From NCBI RefSeq assembly GCF_015910445.1, contig NZ_CP048882.1, positions 496,001 to 560,000 on the forward strand: DNA of 64,000 nt. The letters are read 5' to 3'. Of the stretch, positions 47,728-56,572 are shown piece after piece. Under the pieces are notes generated by a model that had not been told where the DNA came from, did no database searches, and saw only the letters and a program-made list of their open reading frames with translations. The position numbers and the translations under genes are program-made. Source of the DNA: Streptomyces bathyalis. Lineage in GTDB: Bacteria; Actinomycetota; Actinomycetes; Streptomycetales; Streptomycetaceae. Each line of letters opens with the position of its first letter. Position 1 is the stretch's first letter.

Positions 47728-49671
47728 TCAGGACTCCCGCGCCAGGGACGCGGCCTCCGCCGAGGAGACCGCCCTGCCCACGGCGCGCACGTCGTCGACA
47801 GCCCCGTCGAGCCCCTGGAAGAACGCGTTGCCCGACAGACCGCGGCCGACGACGAAGTTCCCACCGGAAGCGAAGTCGTCCTCGTGATCGGCGGTTCCGG
47901 CGAGCCTGCCGTTGACGTACAGGCGCAACTCGTCGTCGGCGTCGTCGTAGACACCCGTCAGATGTACGGACCGGCCCGCTTGGGGCTCCAGCGCCGAGAC
48001 GGCCTCGTCGGCGTCGGAGCCCGCGTCGCCGGTGTCCTCCTCCGGCATGCTCATCTCGAACCGGGACTCGTCGGCGTCGTACTGGAGCATGAAGGCGCTG
48101 GAGTCCGACCCGTCCTGACTCAGGATCGTCTGGGAGACGTCCGTGCGGTCGAGCCTGACCTGCGCAGAGACGGTGAAGCTTCCGGTCGTGTCGATCAGGG
48201 GACCGTTCGACGCGACGAACTGTTCGCCGTCGAAGGCCAGCGCTCCCCCGGGCGTGGGTCTTGGACGGGACGCGCCGAAGAGCGTGCCCGCGTTGTTGTT
48301 CGCCGAACTGTCGGGCGTCACGCCGTCGCTGCTGACCTTGTCGAACAGCCACTCCACGGCCACGTTGCGCACGGCCGGCGACGAGGGCCGGTCGTCCGAA
48401 CCGCCGCCGGGCGGCGCCGGCCGCGTCCTGGTGGGCTTCGACAAGGGCTTCCCCGTGGGGTTCGAAGTGGACTTCGCCGTCGCTGTCGCACGGGAAGGTC
48501 CTGCGGACTTCGAAGGGGAGGGCGAGGCCTTGACCGGCGACACCGGATCCTTCGCCTTCGGCTTCCCCGGGTCGGAGTCCCCGACGAATCCGAAGGCGAA
48601 GGCGGCGCCGACCGCGCAGACGCCGGCGACGGCCGTGCACCGCACGACCAGGTCGGTACGTCGCTTCGCCGTACGTGAGGCCGCACCCGTTCCGGCCGCA
48701 TCGGGGGCGGCGTGCCGTCCCTTGCCGGCCGCGCGGCCCCCGAACCCCTGGCCTCCGGCACCAAGGGAGCCGGACATCGGACCCTGCGGCATCTGGCTGC
48801 CGGCGGGCAGAGCAGGGATCGCCGCGGTGGGAGCCATGCCGGCCCCGGGCATGAGCTCCTCGCGCACGCCACCCTGGTTCGCGTTCGCACTCTGCGCGGC
48901 GTACTCCGAACCGCCCCACGGCAGCAGCGCCTGCGCCAGGAGCGTGCCGGGGTCGTGCCGCAGACGCCCGAGATCACCGACGGCCCGGGAGCAGCGGGCA
49001 CAACGCTCCAGGTGCGGCGCGACCTCGGCGGCGACGTTCGCGGACCTCGTGTCCCCGTAGGCGAGCACCAGCCGGTGGTAGAGACGGCATTCGTCCTGCA
49101 TCCCGTTCAGCAGGACCTGGACGTAGGAGTTGTACAGCTCCTCCTGCGCACGGCCGGTGGCCACGACCACCTCACCCGGGCTCGCACCGATCAACCACCC
49201 GGTCAGCGCGTTGTCGTCGCGCTCGACCAACTGGTGCCACAGGACCGTCTGGCTGCGGCAGGGAATGCCGGCGACGGCGCGTGCCACGAGTGACGGGCGG
49301 TGGAATCCCGCCGGCGCGGTACTCCCCGGCACCACCAGGCTGTTGGCTTCCATCCACGCCGCCAGTTGGGGATTCAGCGCCGCCCGTCCGCTCGCGCGCG
49401 CCCATGCTGACGCCGTCTGAAGCACCGCGGAGAGCGCACCCGCACGTACGGCACCGCTGACGCTGCCCTCCGCCTGCTGCTGGAGCGCCTGCTGCCATGC
49501 CTGGTACGCGAGTTCGTCGGCGGCCCGCGGGCTCACCGCGCCGAAGGCGGCGTAGGCCCGAACGGCAGGGAAGTGGCGCCGCTCGAGCTCGTGCAGCGCG
49601 GCGCGGGAGATCTCTCCCCCTTCCCATATGAGACGGACCAGCTCCGCGTCAGAGAGGTATGCGCAATCCAT
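47728..49671 (-). CDS. Sigma-like / transmembrane / LamG fusion protein
   Basis: ATG 49671 after GGGGGAAA gives 647 aa. Residues 5-75 resemble ECF sigma region 2 (SDAELVRLIWEGGEISRAAL). Near 140-190 a region-4-like helix pair appears (ASPGEVVVATGRAQEELYNS). Then HLERCARCSRAVGDL looks like an anti-sigma zinc knuckle. A Gly/Ala-rich linker leads to one membrane helix (about 340-365). Outside follow a Ser/Thr/Pro/Lys-rich stalk and a LamG/concanavalin-like jelly roll from about 440 (WLFDKVSSDGVTPDSSANNN, GALAFDGEQF, LDGAVDDVRA). The protein could bind a polysaccharide outside and act on transcription inside. Whether the sigma part still binds RNA polymerase is unknown. Confidence 0.75.
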   Translation of the reverse strand: MDCAYLSDAELVRLIWEGGEISRAALHELERRHFPAVRAYAAFGAVSPRAADELAYQAWQQALQQQAEGSVSGAVRAGALSAVLQTASAWARASGRAALNPQLAAWMEANSLVVPGSTAPAGFHRPSLVARAVAGIPCRSQTVLWHQLVERDDNALTGWLIGASPGEVVVATGRAQEELYNSYVQVLLNGMQDECRLYHRLVLAYGDTRSANVAAEVAPHLERCARCSRAVGDLGRLRHDPGTLLAQALLPWGGSEYAAQSANANQGGVREELMPGAGMAPTAAIPALPAGSQMPQGPMSGSLGAGGQGFGGRAAGKGRHAAPDAAGTGAASRTAKRRTDLVVRCTAVAGVCAVGAAFAFGFVGDSDPGKPKAKDPVSPVKASPSPSKSAGPSRATATAKSTSNPTGKPLSKPTRTRPAPPGGGSDDRPSSPAVRNVAVEWLFDKVSSDGVTPDSSANNNAGTLFGASRPRPTPGGALAFDGEQFVASNGPLIDTTGSFTVSAQVRLDRTDVSQTILSQDGSDSSAFMLQYDADESRFEMSMPEEDTGDAGSDADEAVSALEPQAGRSVHLTGVYDDADDELRLYVNGRLAGTADHEDDFASGGNFVVGRGLSGNAFFQGLDGAVDDVRAVGRAVSSAEAASLARES

Positions 49672-50054
49672 CCGTTTCCCCCGATCCCGGTTCACGGCGT
49701 CTCCGGCGAGTCACGAAGATCACGAGGTCGTCTGGTCACGGGACTGATGCTTCGCGGGGGCTCGGGTGCCGGGTCCGAGTCGATGTCATGGGCGGTCGTC
49801 CCCAAGTCCAGCGCAAACAAGCCCCGAACGCCATAGTCAGCGCACACCTGAGGCGGAAGTGTGTGGGACCGGTGAGGTGGTTGGTGACCAGTGGTGGCGG
49901 TTCGTCCCTTCCACCGCGACGGCTCGTGCGGCGCCCGTTCACGCGGCTCGGCGCCTCCGGCGGGAGCCGGATGCCACCGAAGCGGTGCCAGTGATCGACG
50001 GGAGAGCGCCGGAAGCGATCACCAGGACGCTCCGCGGGGGCCGAGCCGGGGCGC
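49672..50054. other. 383-bp intergenic region, no gene seen
   Basis: Lies between the 5' end of the LamG fusion gene and the 3' end of a TetR gene, both on the minus strand. It should hold the promoter of the fusion gene. No convincing repeat or frame was found. Confidence 0.4.
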
Positions 50055-50636
50055 TCACTTGCCGCCGGCCGCTCCCGCTCGCAGCCCGTCCATGACGAGA
50101 TCGAGGAGCCGGCTGACGCGTGGCTGCCACTCGCCCCGCGGATCGATCTGCCAGAGGCCGGCGATGGCGAGGAGGAAGTCGTCCGCGGTCACTCCCGGAC
50201 GGATGGTGCCGGCCTCCTCGTTGGCACGGAGCAGGAGTTCGGCGGCCCGCGTCACCGGTCCGTGGCCCGGCTTCTCCGCGTTCCCGGGCGCGCTGGTGGC
50301 CTGGCGGATGGCCTCCGCCAAACCGGCCTTGGCCATGGCGAACCGGGCGAGGCGGTCCATCCACTCCCGCAGCGCACGGTCCGGTTCGTAGGTCTTGATC
50401 AACTGGGCCGCGGCGTCAGCGACTTGCTGCATCTCGTGGCGGTAGACCTCCAGCACGAGGGCCTCGCGGCTGGGGAAGTTGCGGTAGAACGTGCCCTGCC
50501 CGACGCCTGCCTTCTTGGCGATCGCACTCAACGGGACGTTCGTGGATCGCGTCAGCTCTGCCAGGGCCACGTCGAGGATGCGCTCACGGTTGCGTCGTGC
50601 GTCCGAGCGCAGAGGCGCCTCCTTGCTCTGCCGCAC
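50055..50636 (-). CDS. TetR-family repressor of the molybdenum oxidoreductase genes
   Basis: GTG 50636 with GAGGAGG just upstream gives 193 aa (the frame extends to 50687 without a ribosome site). The helix-turn-helix is LSAIAKKAGVGQGTFYRNFP, preceded by RERILDVALAEL. The C-terminal ligand domain is helical. It is divergent from the three-subunit aldehyde/xanthine oxidoreductase, with two GGACAAC-containing repeats in the shared region, so it most likely represses those genes until an aldehyde or heterocycle inducer binds. Confidence 0.9.
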   Translation of the reverse strand: MRQSKEAPLRSDARRNRERILDVALAELTRSTNVPLSAIAKKAGVGQGTFYRNFPSREALVLEVYRHEMQQVADAAAQLIKTYEPDRALREWMDRLARFAMAKAGLAEAIRQATSAPGNAEKPGHGPVTRAAELLLRANEEAGTIRPGVTADDFLLAIAGLWQIDPRGEWQPRVSRLLDLVMDGLRAGAAGGK

Positions 50637-50681
50637 TCGTCCTCCTCGCGGGTTCGCGCCCGAACCCGGGCTTGCCAAAAC

Positions 50682-50693
50682 GGACAACTGTCC
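50682..50693. promoter_or_regulatory. TetR operator candidate 1
   Basis: GGACA-AC-TGTCC has perfect 5-bp arms. The longer word ACGGACAAC (50680-50688) recurs at 50711-50719, 31 bp away, so the two sites lie on the same helix face. A TTGCCA hexamer (50672-50677) abuts the repeat and could be the -35 of the oxidoreductase operon. Confidence 0.55.
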
Positions 50694-50708
50694 ACTACGT
50701 TCTCCCGG

Positions 50709-50729
50709 TAACGGACAACCCTCCGGTTA
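50709..50729. promoter_or_regulatory. TetR operator candidate 2
   Basis: TAACGGA-N6-TCCGGTTA is an imperfect inverted repeat sharing ACGGACAAC with candidate 1. Confidence 0.45.
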
Positions 50730-50883
50730 GGTCCACCATAACGGCGAACGGGGCCGTCGGCGCTCCTCCTTCCCTCCCCGTTCTCGCAGCCGCCGTCGAT
50801 ACGTACGGTCCGTACGGCCGCGTCCCGTTCCTCTGCCTGCCGGAGGGTTCCGACGCGCTCCGATACGCGAAAGAAGGCTGAGC

Positions 50884-51444
50884 ATGGACCCATCGACGTC
50901 CAGCGCCATCACCCTGAACATCAACGGCGAGAAACACACGCTGTCCGTCGACCACCGCACCACTCTCCTCGACGCGCTCCGCGAGCGTCTCGACCTGACG
51001 GGCACCAAGAAGGGCTGCGACCAAGGGCAGTGCGGCGCATGCACCGTTCTGCTCGACGGGCATCGGGCCGTCTCCTGCCTTCAGCTGGCGGTGGCCGCCG
51101 AGGGGCGCGAGATCACCACCATCGAGGGCGTGGCCGACGGGGAGCGGCTGCATCCGGTGCAGCAGGCGTTCCTGGACTTCGACGGCTACCAGTGCGGCTA
51201 CTGCACACCGGGACAGATCTGTTCAGCCGTCGCCATGATCGAGGAGCACGCGGCGGGCTGGCCGAGCGCCGTCACGAGGGACGTGAGGAGTGCACCGCCG
51301 CCGCTGACTCCGGACGAGATACGGGAGCGGATGAGCGGCAACCTGTGCCGCTGCGGCGCCTATGTGCAGATCGTCGAGGCCGTCGCCCGGGCGGCTGCGG
51401 CCGGGACGGAGGCCGGGCAGGCCCGGAACGGGGCGGTGGCATGA
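50884..51444 (+). CDS. [2Fe-2S] subunit of molybdenum aldehyde/xanthine oxidoreductase
   Basis: A 186-residue protein with the two ferredoxin sites of the xanthine oxidase family: plant-type cluster at Cys45, Cys50, Cys53 and Cys65, and the alpha-helical cluster at Cys104, Cys107, Cys155 and Cys157 (GYCTPGQ and NLCRCGAY). It passes electrons from the molybdenum subunit toward FAD. No Tat signal precedes it, unlike E. coli PaoA, so the complex is probably cytoplasmic. It overlaps the FAD-subunit start (ATGA) as first gene of a three-gene operon. Confidence 0.92.
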   Translation: MDPSTSSAITLNINGEKHTLSVDHRTTLLDALRERLDLTGTKKGCDQGQCGACTVLLDGHRAVSCLQLAVAAEGREITTIEGVADGERLHPVQQAFLDFDGYQCGYCTPGQICSAVAMIEEHAAGWPSAVTRDVRSAPPPLTPDEIRERMSGNLCRCGAYVQIVEAVARAAAAGTEAGQARNGAVA

Positions 51445-52433
51445 GGGAGTTCGGCTACCAGCGCGTCCTCGATGTGTCCGGCGCCGTCGCACAGCTCGCG
51501 GCCGATCCGCAGGCCCGCTTCCTCGGAGGCGGCACCAACCTCGTCGACCTCATGAAGACCGGCGTCGAGCGGCCCGCTCTGCTCGTCGACGTCACGCGGC
51601 TTCCCCTCGGAGAGGTCGAGAGGACCGAGGACGGCGGCCTGCGCATCGGTGCGACCGTCACCAACAGCGACCTGGCCGCGCACCCCGAAGTCCGCCGCGA
51701 CTACCCGGCGTTGGCGCAGGCAGTGCTCGCCGGCGCGTCCGGGCAGCTGCGCAACATGGCCACGGTCGGCGGGAATCTGCTCCAGCGCACCCGCTGCGGC
51801 TACTTCGCCGACGTGTCCCAGCCGTGCAACAAGCGCTCCCCCGGCACCGGTTGCCCCGCCATCGAGGGCGAGCACCACAACCACGCGATCCTGGGCGCCT
51901 CCCACCACTGTGTGGCCGTGCACCCCTCGGACATGGGCGTGGCGCTGGCCGCCTTCGACGCCGTCGTGCAGTACGAAACGGCGGACGGGCCGGGCCGGTT
52001 GCCCATGACGGAGTTCTACACGCCTGTCGGAGACACCCCGCATCTGGAGACGGCGCTGCCTTCCGGAGCGTTGATCACCGGCGTCACTCTGCCACCCGCT
52101 GCGGTCGCCGCCAACTCCCGCTACCGGAAGGTCCGCGAGCGGGCCTCGTACGCGTTCGCGATCGGATCCGTGGCCGCCGCGCTCGACGTCCGGGACGGTG
52201 CCGTGCACGATGCGCGCCTGGCCTTCGGGGCTGTCGCCTCACGTCCGTGGCGGGCCCGCGCGGCCGAGCGGGTGCTGGCCGGGGCACCGGCCACCGCCGA
52301 GACCTTCGCCGCCGCGGCGGAAGCGGAGCTCACGGCCGCCGAACCGCTGCCCCAGAACGGATACAAGGTGGGCCTGATCCGCAACCTGGTGGTGGCCGTG
52401 CTGACCGAACTGTCCGAGGAGGCCGCCCGATGA
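51441..52433 (+). CDS. FAD subunit of molybdenum oxidoreductase, PaoB-like
   Basis: A 330-residue FAD-binding subunit of the CoxM/PaoB family: LGGGTNLVDLMK (28-39) contacts the flavin diphosphate and NMATVGGNLLQRTRCGYF is the second flavin loop. Cys119, Cys129, Cys138 and Cys157 lie in and after an insertion (CGYFADVSQPCNKRSPGTGC) that in PaoB holds an extra [4Fe-4S] cluster. This points to the aldehyde oxidoreductase PaoABC branch more than xanthine dehydrogenase. It overlaps both neighbours by ATGA. Confidence 0.9.
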   Translation: MREFGYQRVLDVSGAVAQLAADPQARFLGGGTNLVDLMKTGVERPALLVDVTRLPLGEVERTEDGGLRIGATVTNSDLAAHPEVRRDYPALAQAVLAGASGQLRNMATVGGNLLQRTRCGYFADVSQPCNKRSPGTGCPAIEGEHHNHAILGASHHCVAVHPSDMGVALAAFDAVVQYETADGPGRLPMTEFYTPVGDTPHLETALPSGALITGVTLPPAAVAANSRYRKVRERASYAFAIGSVAAALDVRDGAVHDARLAFGAVASRPWRARAAERVLAGAPATAETFAAAAEAELTAAEPLPQNGYKVGLIRNLVVAVLTELSEEAAR

Positions 52434-54577
52434 CGACCACCACGACCGGAACCACTCCGGCGAAGAGTTCCCACGGCGCCGCGCACACCCGCGTGGAGGG
52501 CCTGGAGAAGGTCACCGGCGCGGCCCGCTACGCCGGCGACATCCCCTTCGCCGAACTCGCCCACGGCTGGCTGGTGTTGTCCACCGTCGCCCGCGGCCGC
52601 GTCGTCTCCGTCGAGACCGGACCCGTCCTCGAGATGCCCGGCGTTCTCGAAGTCCTGCACCACGGGAACGCGCCGCACGTGAACACCGACTATGTCGGCC
52701 TGCTCGGGCCTCCCGACCCGACCGTCGCCGTCTTCCAGAACGACCGCGTGCCGCACAGGGGCTGGCCGGTGGCGCTCGTCGTCGCCGAGACCTCCGAGCA
52801 GGCCAGGGAGGCCGCCGAGGCGCTGGTGGTGCAGTACGAGGAGGAGCCGCACGACATCGCGTTCGCCGCGGGCCGTCCTGACGCGTACGCGCACGACGGC
52901 ATGGGTTCGGCGGTCGAGGAGAAGGGCGACCTAGAGGCCGAACTCGCCTCGTCCGCCGTGGTCGTGGACGAGGAGTACACGACGCCGGAGGAGCACCACA
53001 ACCCGATGGAGCCGCACGCGGCGGCTGCTCGCTGGGAGGGCGGCCGCCTCGAAATCGTCGACTCCAACCAGGGCAGCACGTGGATCGTGAACGAGCTGGC
53101 GCAGCTGTTCTCGCTCGACCCGTCCTCCGTGCGGGTGGTGTCCGAACACGTCGGCGGAGCCTTCGGTTCCAAGGGCGTGCGTGCGCACCAGGTGGCCGCC
53201 GTGATGGCGGCGACCGTCCTCCAGCGCCCGGTCCGGGTCGTGCTGACCCGCCGGCAGATGTTCTCGCTCATCGGCTACCGGAGCCCGACGGCGCAGCGGA
53301 TCAAGCTCGGGGCCGACGCCGACGGCCGGCTGCGCGCCCTGCAGCACGACTCGCTCAGCCTCACCTCGACCGTGCACGAGTTCGTCGAGGGATGCGCCGC
53401 TGTGGGGCGGGTGATGTACGACGCCGACGCCCACCACACGGCCAACCGGATCGTGCGGCTCGACGTGCCGAGCCCGACGTTCATGCGCGCGCCGGGTGAG
53501 GCACCGGGCTCGTTCGCGATCGAGTCGGCGCTCGACGAACTCGCCGAGAAGTGCGGCATCGACCCGATCGCGCTGCGCGCCCGCAACGATCCGCAGACCG
53601 GCCCCGTGTCCGGGCTGCCGTTCAGCAGCCGCCGCGTGATGGCCTGCTTCGAGGAGGGCGCCCGCAGGTTCGGCTGGGAGGGCCGGGACCCGCGTCCGGC
53701 CGTGCGGCGTGAGGGGCGGCTGCTGGTGGGGACCGGCACCGCCGCCGCCTCCTTCCCCGCACGTGCCGTTCCGTCCACGGGGGCGGTGACGGCGGAAGCG
53801 GACGGCACGTTCACGGTGCGGATCACAGCCGCCGACATCGGAACCGGCGCGCGCACCGCCCTGACCCTCGTCGCCGCCGAGGAGCTCGGCGTGGCTCCTG
53901 AACAGGTGCACGTCCGCATCGGCGACAGCGACTTCGGCCAGGCGATGATCGCCGGCGGTTCGATGGGGACCCGGTCCTGGGCGTGGGCGGTGACGTCCGC
54001 CGCGCGCGATCTGCGGGAGCAACTGGCCCTGGGCGGCAGCATTCCACCGGAGGGCATCACGGCGCGCTCCGACACCGCCGAGGCGATCGGGGCGCTCGCG
54101 GAGACCGAACGGCACTCGTTCGGGGCGCAGTTCGCGGAGGTCGCGGTGGACACCGCCACCGGCGAAGTACGTGTGCGGCGCATGCTCGGCATCTTCGCGG
54201 CGGGCCGGATCGTCAACCCGCTGACTGCGCGCAGCCAGTTCGTCGGCGGAATGACGTGGGGCATTTCCATGGCGCTGCACGAGGAGGCGTTCCGGGACCA
54301 GGCATCGGGAGCCAACGTCGGTGCGGACTTCGCGGGTTACCACGTCTCGGCGAACGCTGACGTGCCGCACATCGAGGCGGACTGGGTCGACGACCCGGAG
54401 CCGGACGACCCTGTCGGCATCAAGGGCATCGGCGAGATCGGCATCGTGGGCGCCGCCGCGGCGATCGCCAACGCGGTCTGGCACGCCACCGGCGTCCGGC
54501 ACCGCGATCTGCCGATCCGGCCCGACCGCGTACTGACGGCGGAGGCCGGAGCAGGAGTCGCTGCGCCTGCTCCGTGA
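52430..54577 (+). CDS. Molybdenum-cofactor subunit of aldehyde/xanthine oxidoreductase, PaoC-like
   Basis: A 715-residue large subunit. EHVGGAFGSKG (about 239-249) contacts the molybdopterin, RAPGEAPGSFAIESALDELA is the family substrate-channel signature and the catalytic glutamate lies in IKGIGEIGIVGAAAAIANAV near residue 668. It hydroxylates aldehydes or N-heterocycles with water as oxygen source. The upstream subunits and lack of XdhC/MocA-type maturation genes nearby mean cofactor sulfuration must be supplied elsewhere. Substrate is unknown. Confidence 0.92.
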   Translation: MTTTTTGTTPAKSSHGAAHTRVEGLEKVTGAARYAGDIPFAELAHGWLVLSTVARGRVVSVETGPVLEMPGVLEVLHHGNAPHVNTDYVGLLGPPDPTVAVFQNDRVPHRGWPVALVVAETSEQAREAAEALVVQYEEEPHDIAFAAGRPDAYAHDGMGSAVEEKGDLEAELASSAVVVDEEYTTPEEHHNPMEPHAAAARWEGGRLEIVDSNQGSTWIVNELAQLFSLDPSSVRVVSEHVGGAFGSKGVRAHQVAAVMAATVLQRPVRVVLTRRQMFSLIGYRSPTAQRIKLGADADGRLRALQHDSLSLTSTVHEFVEGCAAVGRVMYDADAHHTANRIVRLDVPSPTFMRAPGEAPGSFAIESALDELAEKCGIDPIALRARNDPQTGPVSGLPFSSRRVMACFEEGARRFGWEGRDPRPAVRREGRLLVGTGTAAASFPARAVPSTGAVTAEADGTFTVRITAADIGTGARTALTLVAAEELGVAPEQVHVRIGDSDFGQAMIAGGSMGTRSWAWAVTSAARDLREQLALGGSIPPEGITARSDTAEAIGALAETERHSFGAQFAEVAVDTATGEVRVRRMLGIFAAGRIVNPLTARSQFVGGMTWGISMALHEEAFRDQASGANVGADFAGYHVSANADVPHIEADWVDDPEPDDPVGIKGIGEIGIVGAAAAIANAVWHATGVRHRDLPIRPDRVLTAEAGAGVAAPAP

Positions 54578-54672
54578 GCGCATGGGACAGGTGGGATGAG
54601 CGGCGGAACCGCCGGCCCGGGATCGGCAGTTGCAGCTGACCCCGGACAGCGGCCACTCCCCCGCGATCCACG

Positions 54673-54718
54673 GCGGATGCCGGCGGAGTTCCTGACCGGG
54701 AACCCCGCCGGCATCCGC
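54673..54718. terminator. Strong bidirectional terminator
   Basis: GCGGATGCCGGCGG (54673-54686) and its perfect complement (54705-54718) give a 14-bp stem with an 18-nt loop that contains a further GTTCC/GGAAC pairing. It sits between the oxidoreductase operon and the convergent membrane protein gene. Confidence 0.82.
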
Positions 54719-54734
54719 AGCGCCGTCCGCGACG

Positions 54735-55688
54735 TCAGGTGCGCACCGCTTCGCCGGGTACGGCCTGCGGCTGTCCGGCGAGTGCCTCTGCCTCGGGCCG
54801 GGCGTGGTCGTCCGGCTGCTTCCCCCCGTCCCGTCCGCCGCGTGACGTCGGGGCGTCGGGGAGGCCCAGCAGCCCGAAGACCCGGTGGGCCGCGCCCGTC
54901 TCCCTCCGCAGGACCAGCCCCCAGACGGCGAGTGCGGCAAGGGGCGTTCCCGCCCACCAGCCGAGTTGGTGGATGAGCACGCTCGCGAGGACGGCAGAGC
55001 CCAGCGCCAGCCCGAAGACGGCGAGCAGGAAGGTTCCGACGATACGGAGCGCGCTGCGCATCTCGACGCCCGCCTCCCGCTGTCCGCTGCGGATCGCCGT
55101 GACCAGCACGTAGAACAGCACCGGCAGGAGCACCACACCCATGCCGGCCAGGGTCAGCCCGACGGCCGAGACCGCCCAGTCACCGGCCCGAGAGAGCAGC
55201 TCGCCGGGGCCGTGGCTCGCGGGCCACTCGGCGAACTCCTCGCGCCCCGGCGAGAAGAAGCGCTGGTAGCCCCGCCCGTCCCAGCCGTGGACGAGGATGA
55301 GGAACATCCCGAGGTAGCCGACGCCGGTCTGCAGAAAGGCCGCGTACACGCGCCCGCGTACGACGAGACGCCGTGCCACCTCGTATCCCAGCAGCCCCTG
55401 GCTGACGTTCGTGAGCGCGAACAGCGCGACCAGCCAGCCGGGCAGAGCCCCGTGCCCGCCGGCGACCTGCATGGTCTCCCAGTCGGGAAAGCTCCACAGC
55501 AGCCATATCCCGCTCGGCGCGAACAGCATGCCGCAGTAGACGGCGGTGGCGAGGAAGTAGGGGGGCGGCTGCTGCGGACCGCCCTTCCCGGACGGCCGTT
55601 GGGGGCGCGCCTGCCGGAGGTGGAAGGCCGCGGCGGTCCCGAAGCCCGCCCCGATCCCGTAGGCCCAGAAGACGTCGACTTGCACCAT
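54735..55688 (-). CDS. Multi-pass membrane protein of unknown function
   Basis: Start ATG 55688 (317 aa, MVQVDVFWAYGIGAGFGTAA) is preferred because the earlier in-frame ATG codons fall inside or beside the TetR operator at 55707-55722. Hydrophobic helices number about seven; loops include QQPPPYFLATAVYCGMLFAP and DWETMQVAGGHGALPGWLVA, with HGWDGRGYQRFFSPGREEF outside. The C-terminus is polar. I do not recognise the family. The identical-type operator upstream of the neighbouring TetR gene shows it is part of that regulator's small regulon. Confidence 0.75.
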   Translation of the reverse strand: MVQVDVFWAYGIGAGFGTAAAFHLRQARPQRPSGKGGPQQPPPYFLATAVYCGMLFAPSGIWLLWSFPDWETMQVAGGHGALPGWLVALFALTNVSQGLLGYEVARRLVVRGRVYAAFLQTGVGYLGMFLILVHGWDGRGYQRFFSPGREEFAEWPASHGPGELLSRAGDWAVSAVGLTLAGMGVVLLPVLFYVLVTAIRSGQREAGVEMRSALRIVGTFLLAVFGLALGSAVLASVLIHQLGWWAGTPLAALAVWGLVLRRETGAAHRVFGLLGLPDAPTSRGGRDGGKQPDDHARPEAEALAGQPQAVPGEAVRT

Positions 55689-55706
55689 GAGCTGGATCCC
55701 TTCTCG

Positions 55707-55722
55707 GAATGACATGTCATTC
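55707..55722. promoter_or_regulatory. Perfect 16-bp palindromic TetR operator (membrane protein)
   Basis: GAATGACATGTCATTC is a perfect palindrome 18 bp upstream of the membrane-protein start. The same sequence with GT in place of AT at the centre occurs at 56421-56436 ahead of the TetR gene. Confidence 0.82.
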
Positions 55723-55781
55723 TGCTCGGTGGGCAAAGAAAAGGCCGGGGCTGCTTCGCCCCGGCCGGCGGGCCGCCGGCG

Positions 55782-56393
55782 TCAGGTGCCTCCGAGCCCG
55801 TCGAACATGAGCGTCTCCACCGTCCGGATCCACGAGGTGCGCATCTCCTCGGCGTCCCGGACGTGGAGCAGTTGCGCGCACCCGGCGAGGATCATGCCGT
55901 TCACGGCCAGACCGACCACCTGCGGGTCCAACTCCCGGCGTACGAAGCCCCTCGTCTGACCGTTGCGGATGAAGGCGGCCGTATAGGCGCCTGCGTTCTC
56001 CACGGCGGAGCCGAGGACTCCCGGGTCGGTACGTGCTATGGCCGCCGCGTCGTAGAACAGCACCCGGGCCAGATCGGGCTCGGCGACCACGAGGTCGAAG
56101 AGCTTGTTGCCGATGCGCCGCACCTGCTCCCGGTACTCCCCCAGGGAACGGGAGGACTGCGGATCCTCATCGGCGATCGCGTCCTGCATCTGCCCGAGTG
56201 CGCGGACGACGAGGCTGCGGGCGATGTCCTCCTTGTTCTTGAAGTAGCGGTAGAACGTCCCGTGCCCGGCGCCCAGTTCGCGGGCGATGTCGGCGATCCC
56301 GGTCGCGTGGTACCCCTTCTCGGCGATGACCTTGCCGGCAGCACGGAGGATGACCTCCCGCTTGTCCACCACACCTTGGGGCACAGCGCTCAC
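55782..56393 (-). CDS. TetR-family repressor, autoregulated
   Basis: GTG 56393 after AAGGAA gives 203 aa. The DNA-binding part reads VILRAAGKVIAEKGYHATGI and ADIARELGAGHGTFYRYFKN, standard for TetR. The C-terminal domain has the helix pattern VRRELDPQVVGLAVNGMILA seen in actinobacterial TetR_C members. A near-palindromic operator lies 28 bp upstream of its own start and another in front of the downstream membrane-protein gene, so both are probably repressed by it. The gap to that gene is 93 bp. Confidence 0.9.
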   Translation of the reverse strand: MSAVPQGVVDKREVILRAAGKVIAEKGYHATGIADIARELGAGHGTFYRYFKNKEDIARSLVVRALGQMQDAIADEDPQSSRSLGEYREQVRRIGNKLFDLVVAEPDLARVLFYDAAAIARTDPGVLGSAVENAGAYTAAFIRNGQTRGFVRRELDPQVVGLAVNGMILAGCAQLLHVRDAEEMRTSWIRTVETLMFDGLGGT

Positions 56394-56420
56394 CTGGTTC
56401 CTTCACCGCCGATCCGACCG

Positions 56421-56436
56421 GAATGACGTGTCATTC
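56421..56436. promoter_or_regulatory. TetR operator at its own promoter
   Basis: GAATGAC-GT-GTCATTC has perfect 7-bp arms and differs from the operator at 55707 only in one central base. Confidence 0.8.
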
Positions 56437-56572
56437 TCGTGTCGGGTCCGGTGAGTGTCAACCCGGCCAGGCGCACTTCGCGGGCAGGGACGTCCCAACT
56501 CGCGGCGTTCCCCCTCGTCTTCGGCGCCGTGAGAATGCCCGGCTTCGGCCGACGGCGTCGCCGGTTGTCCGG

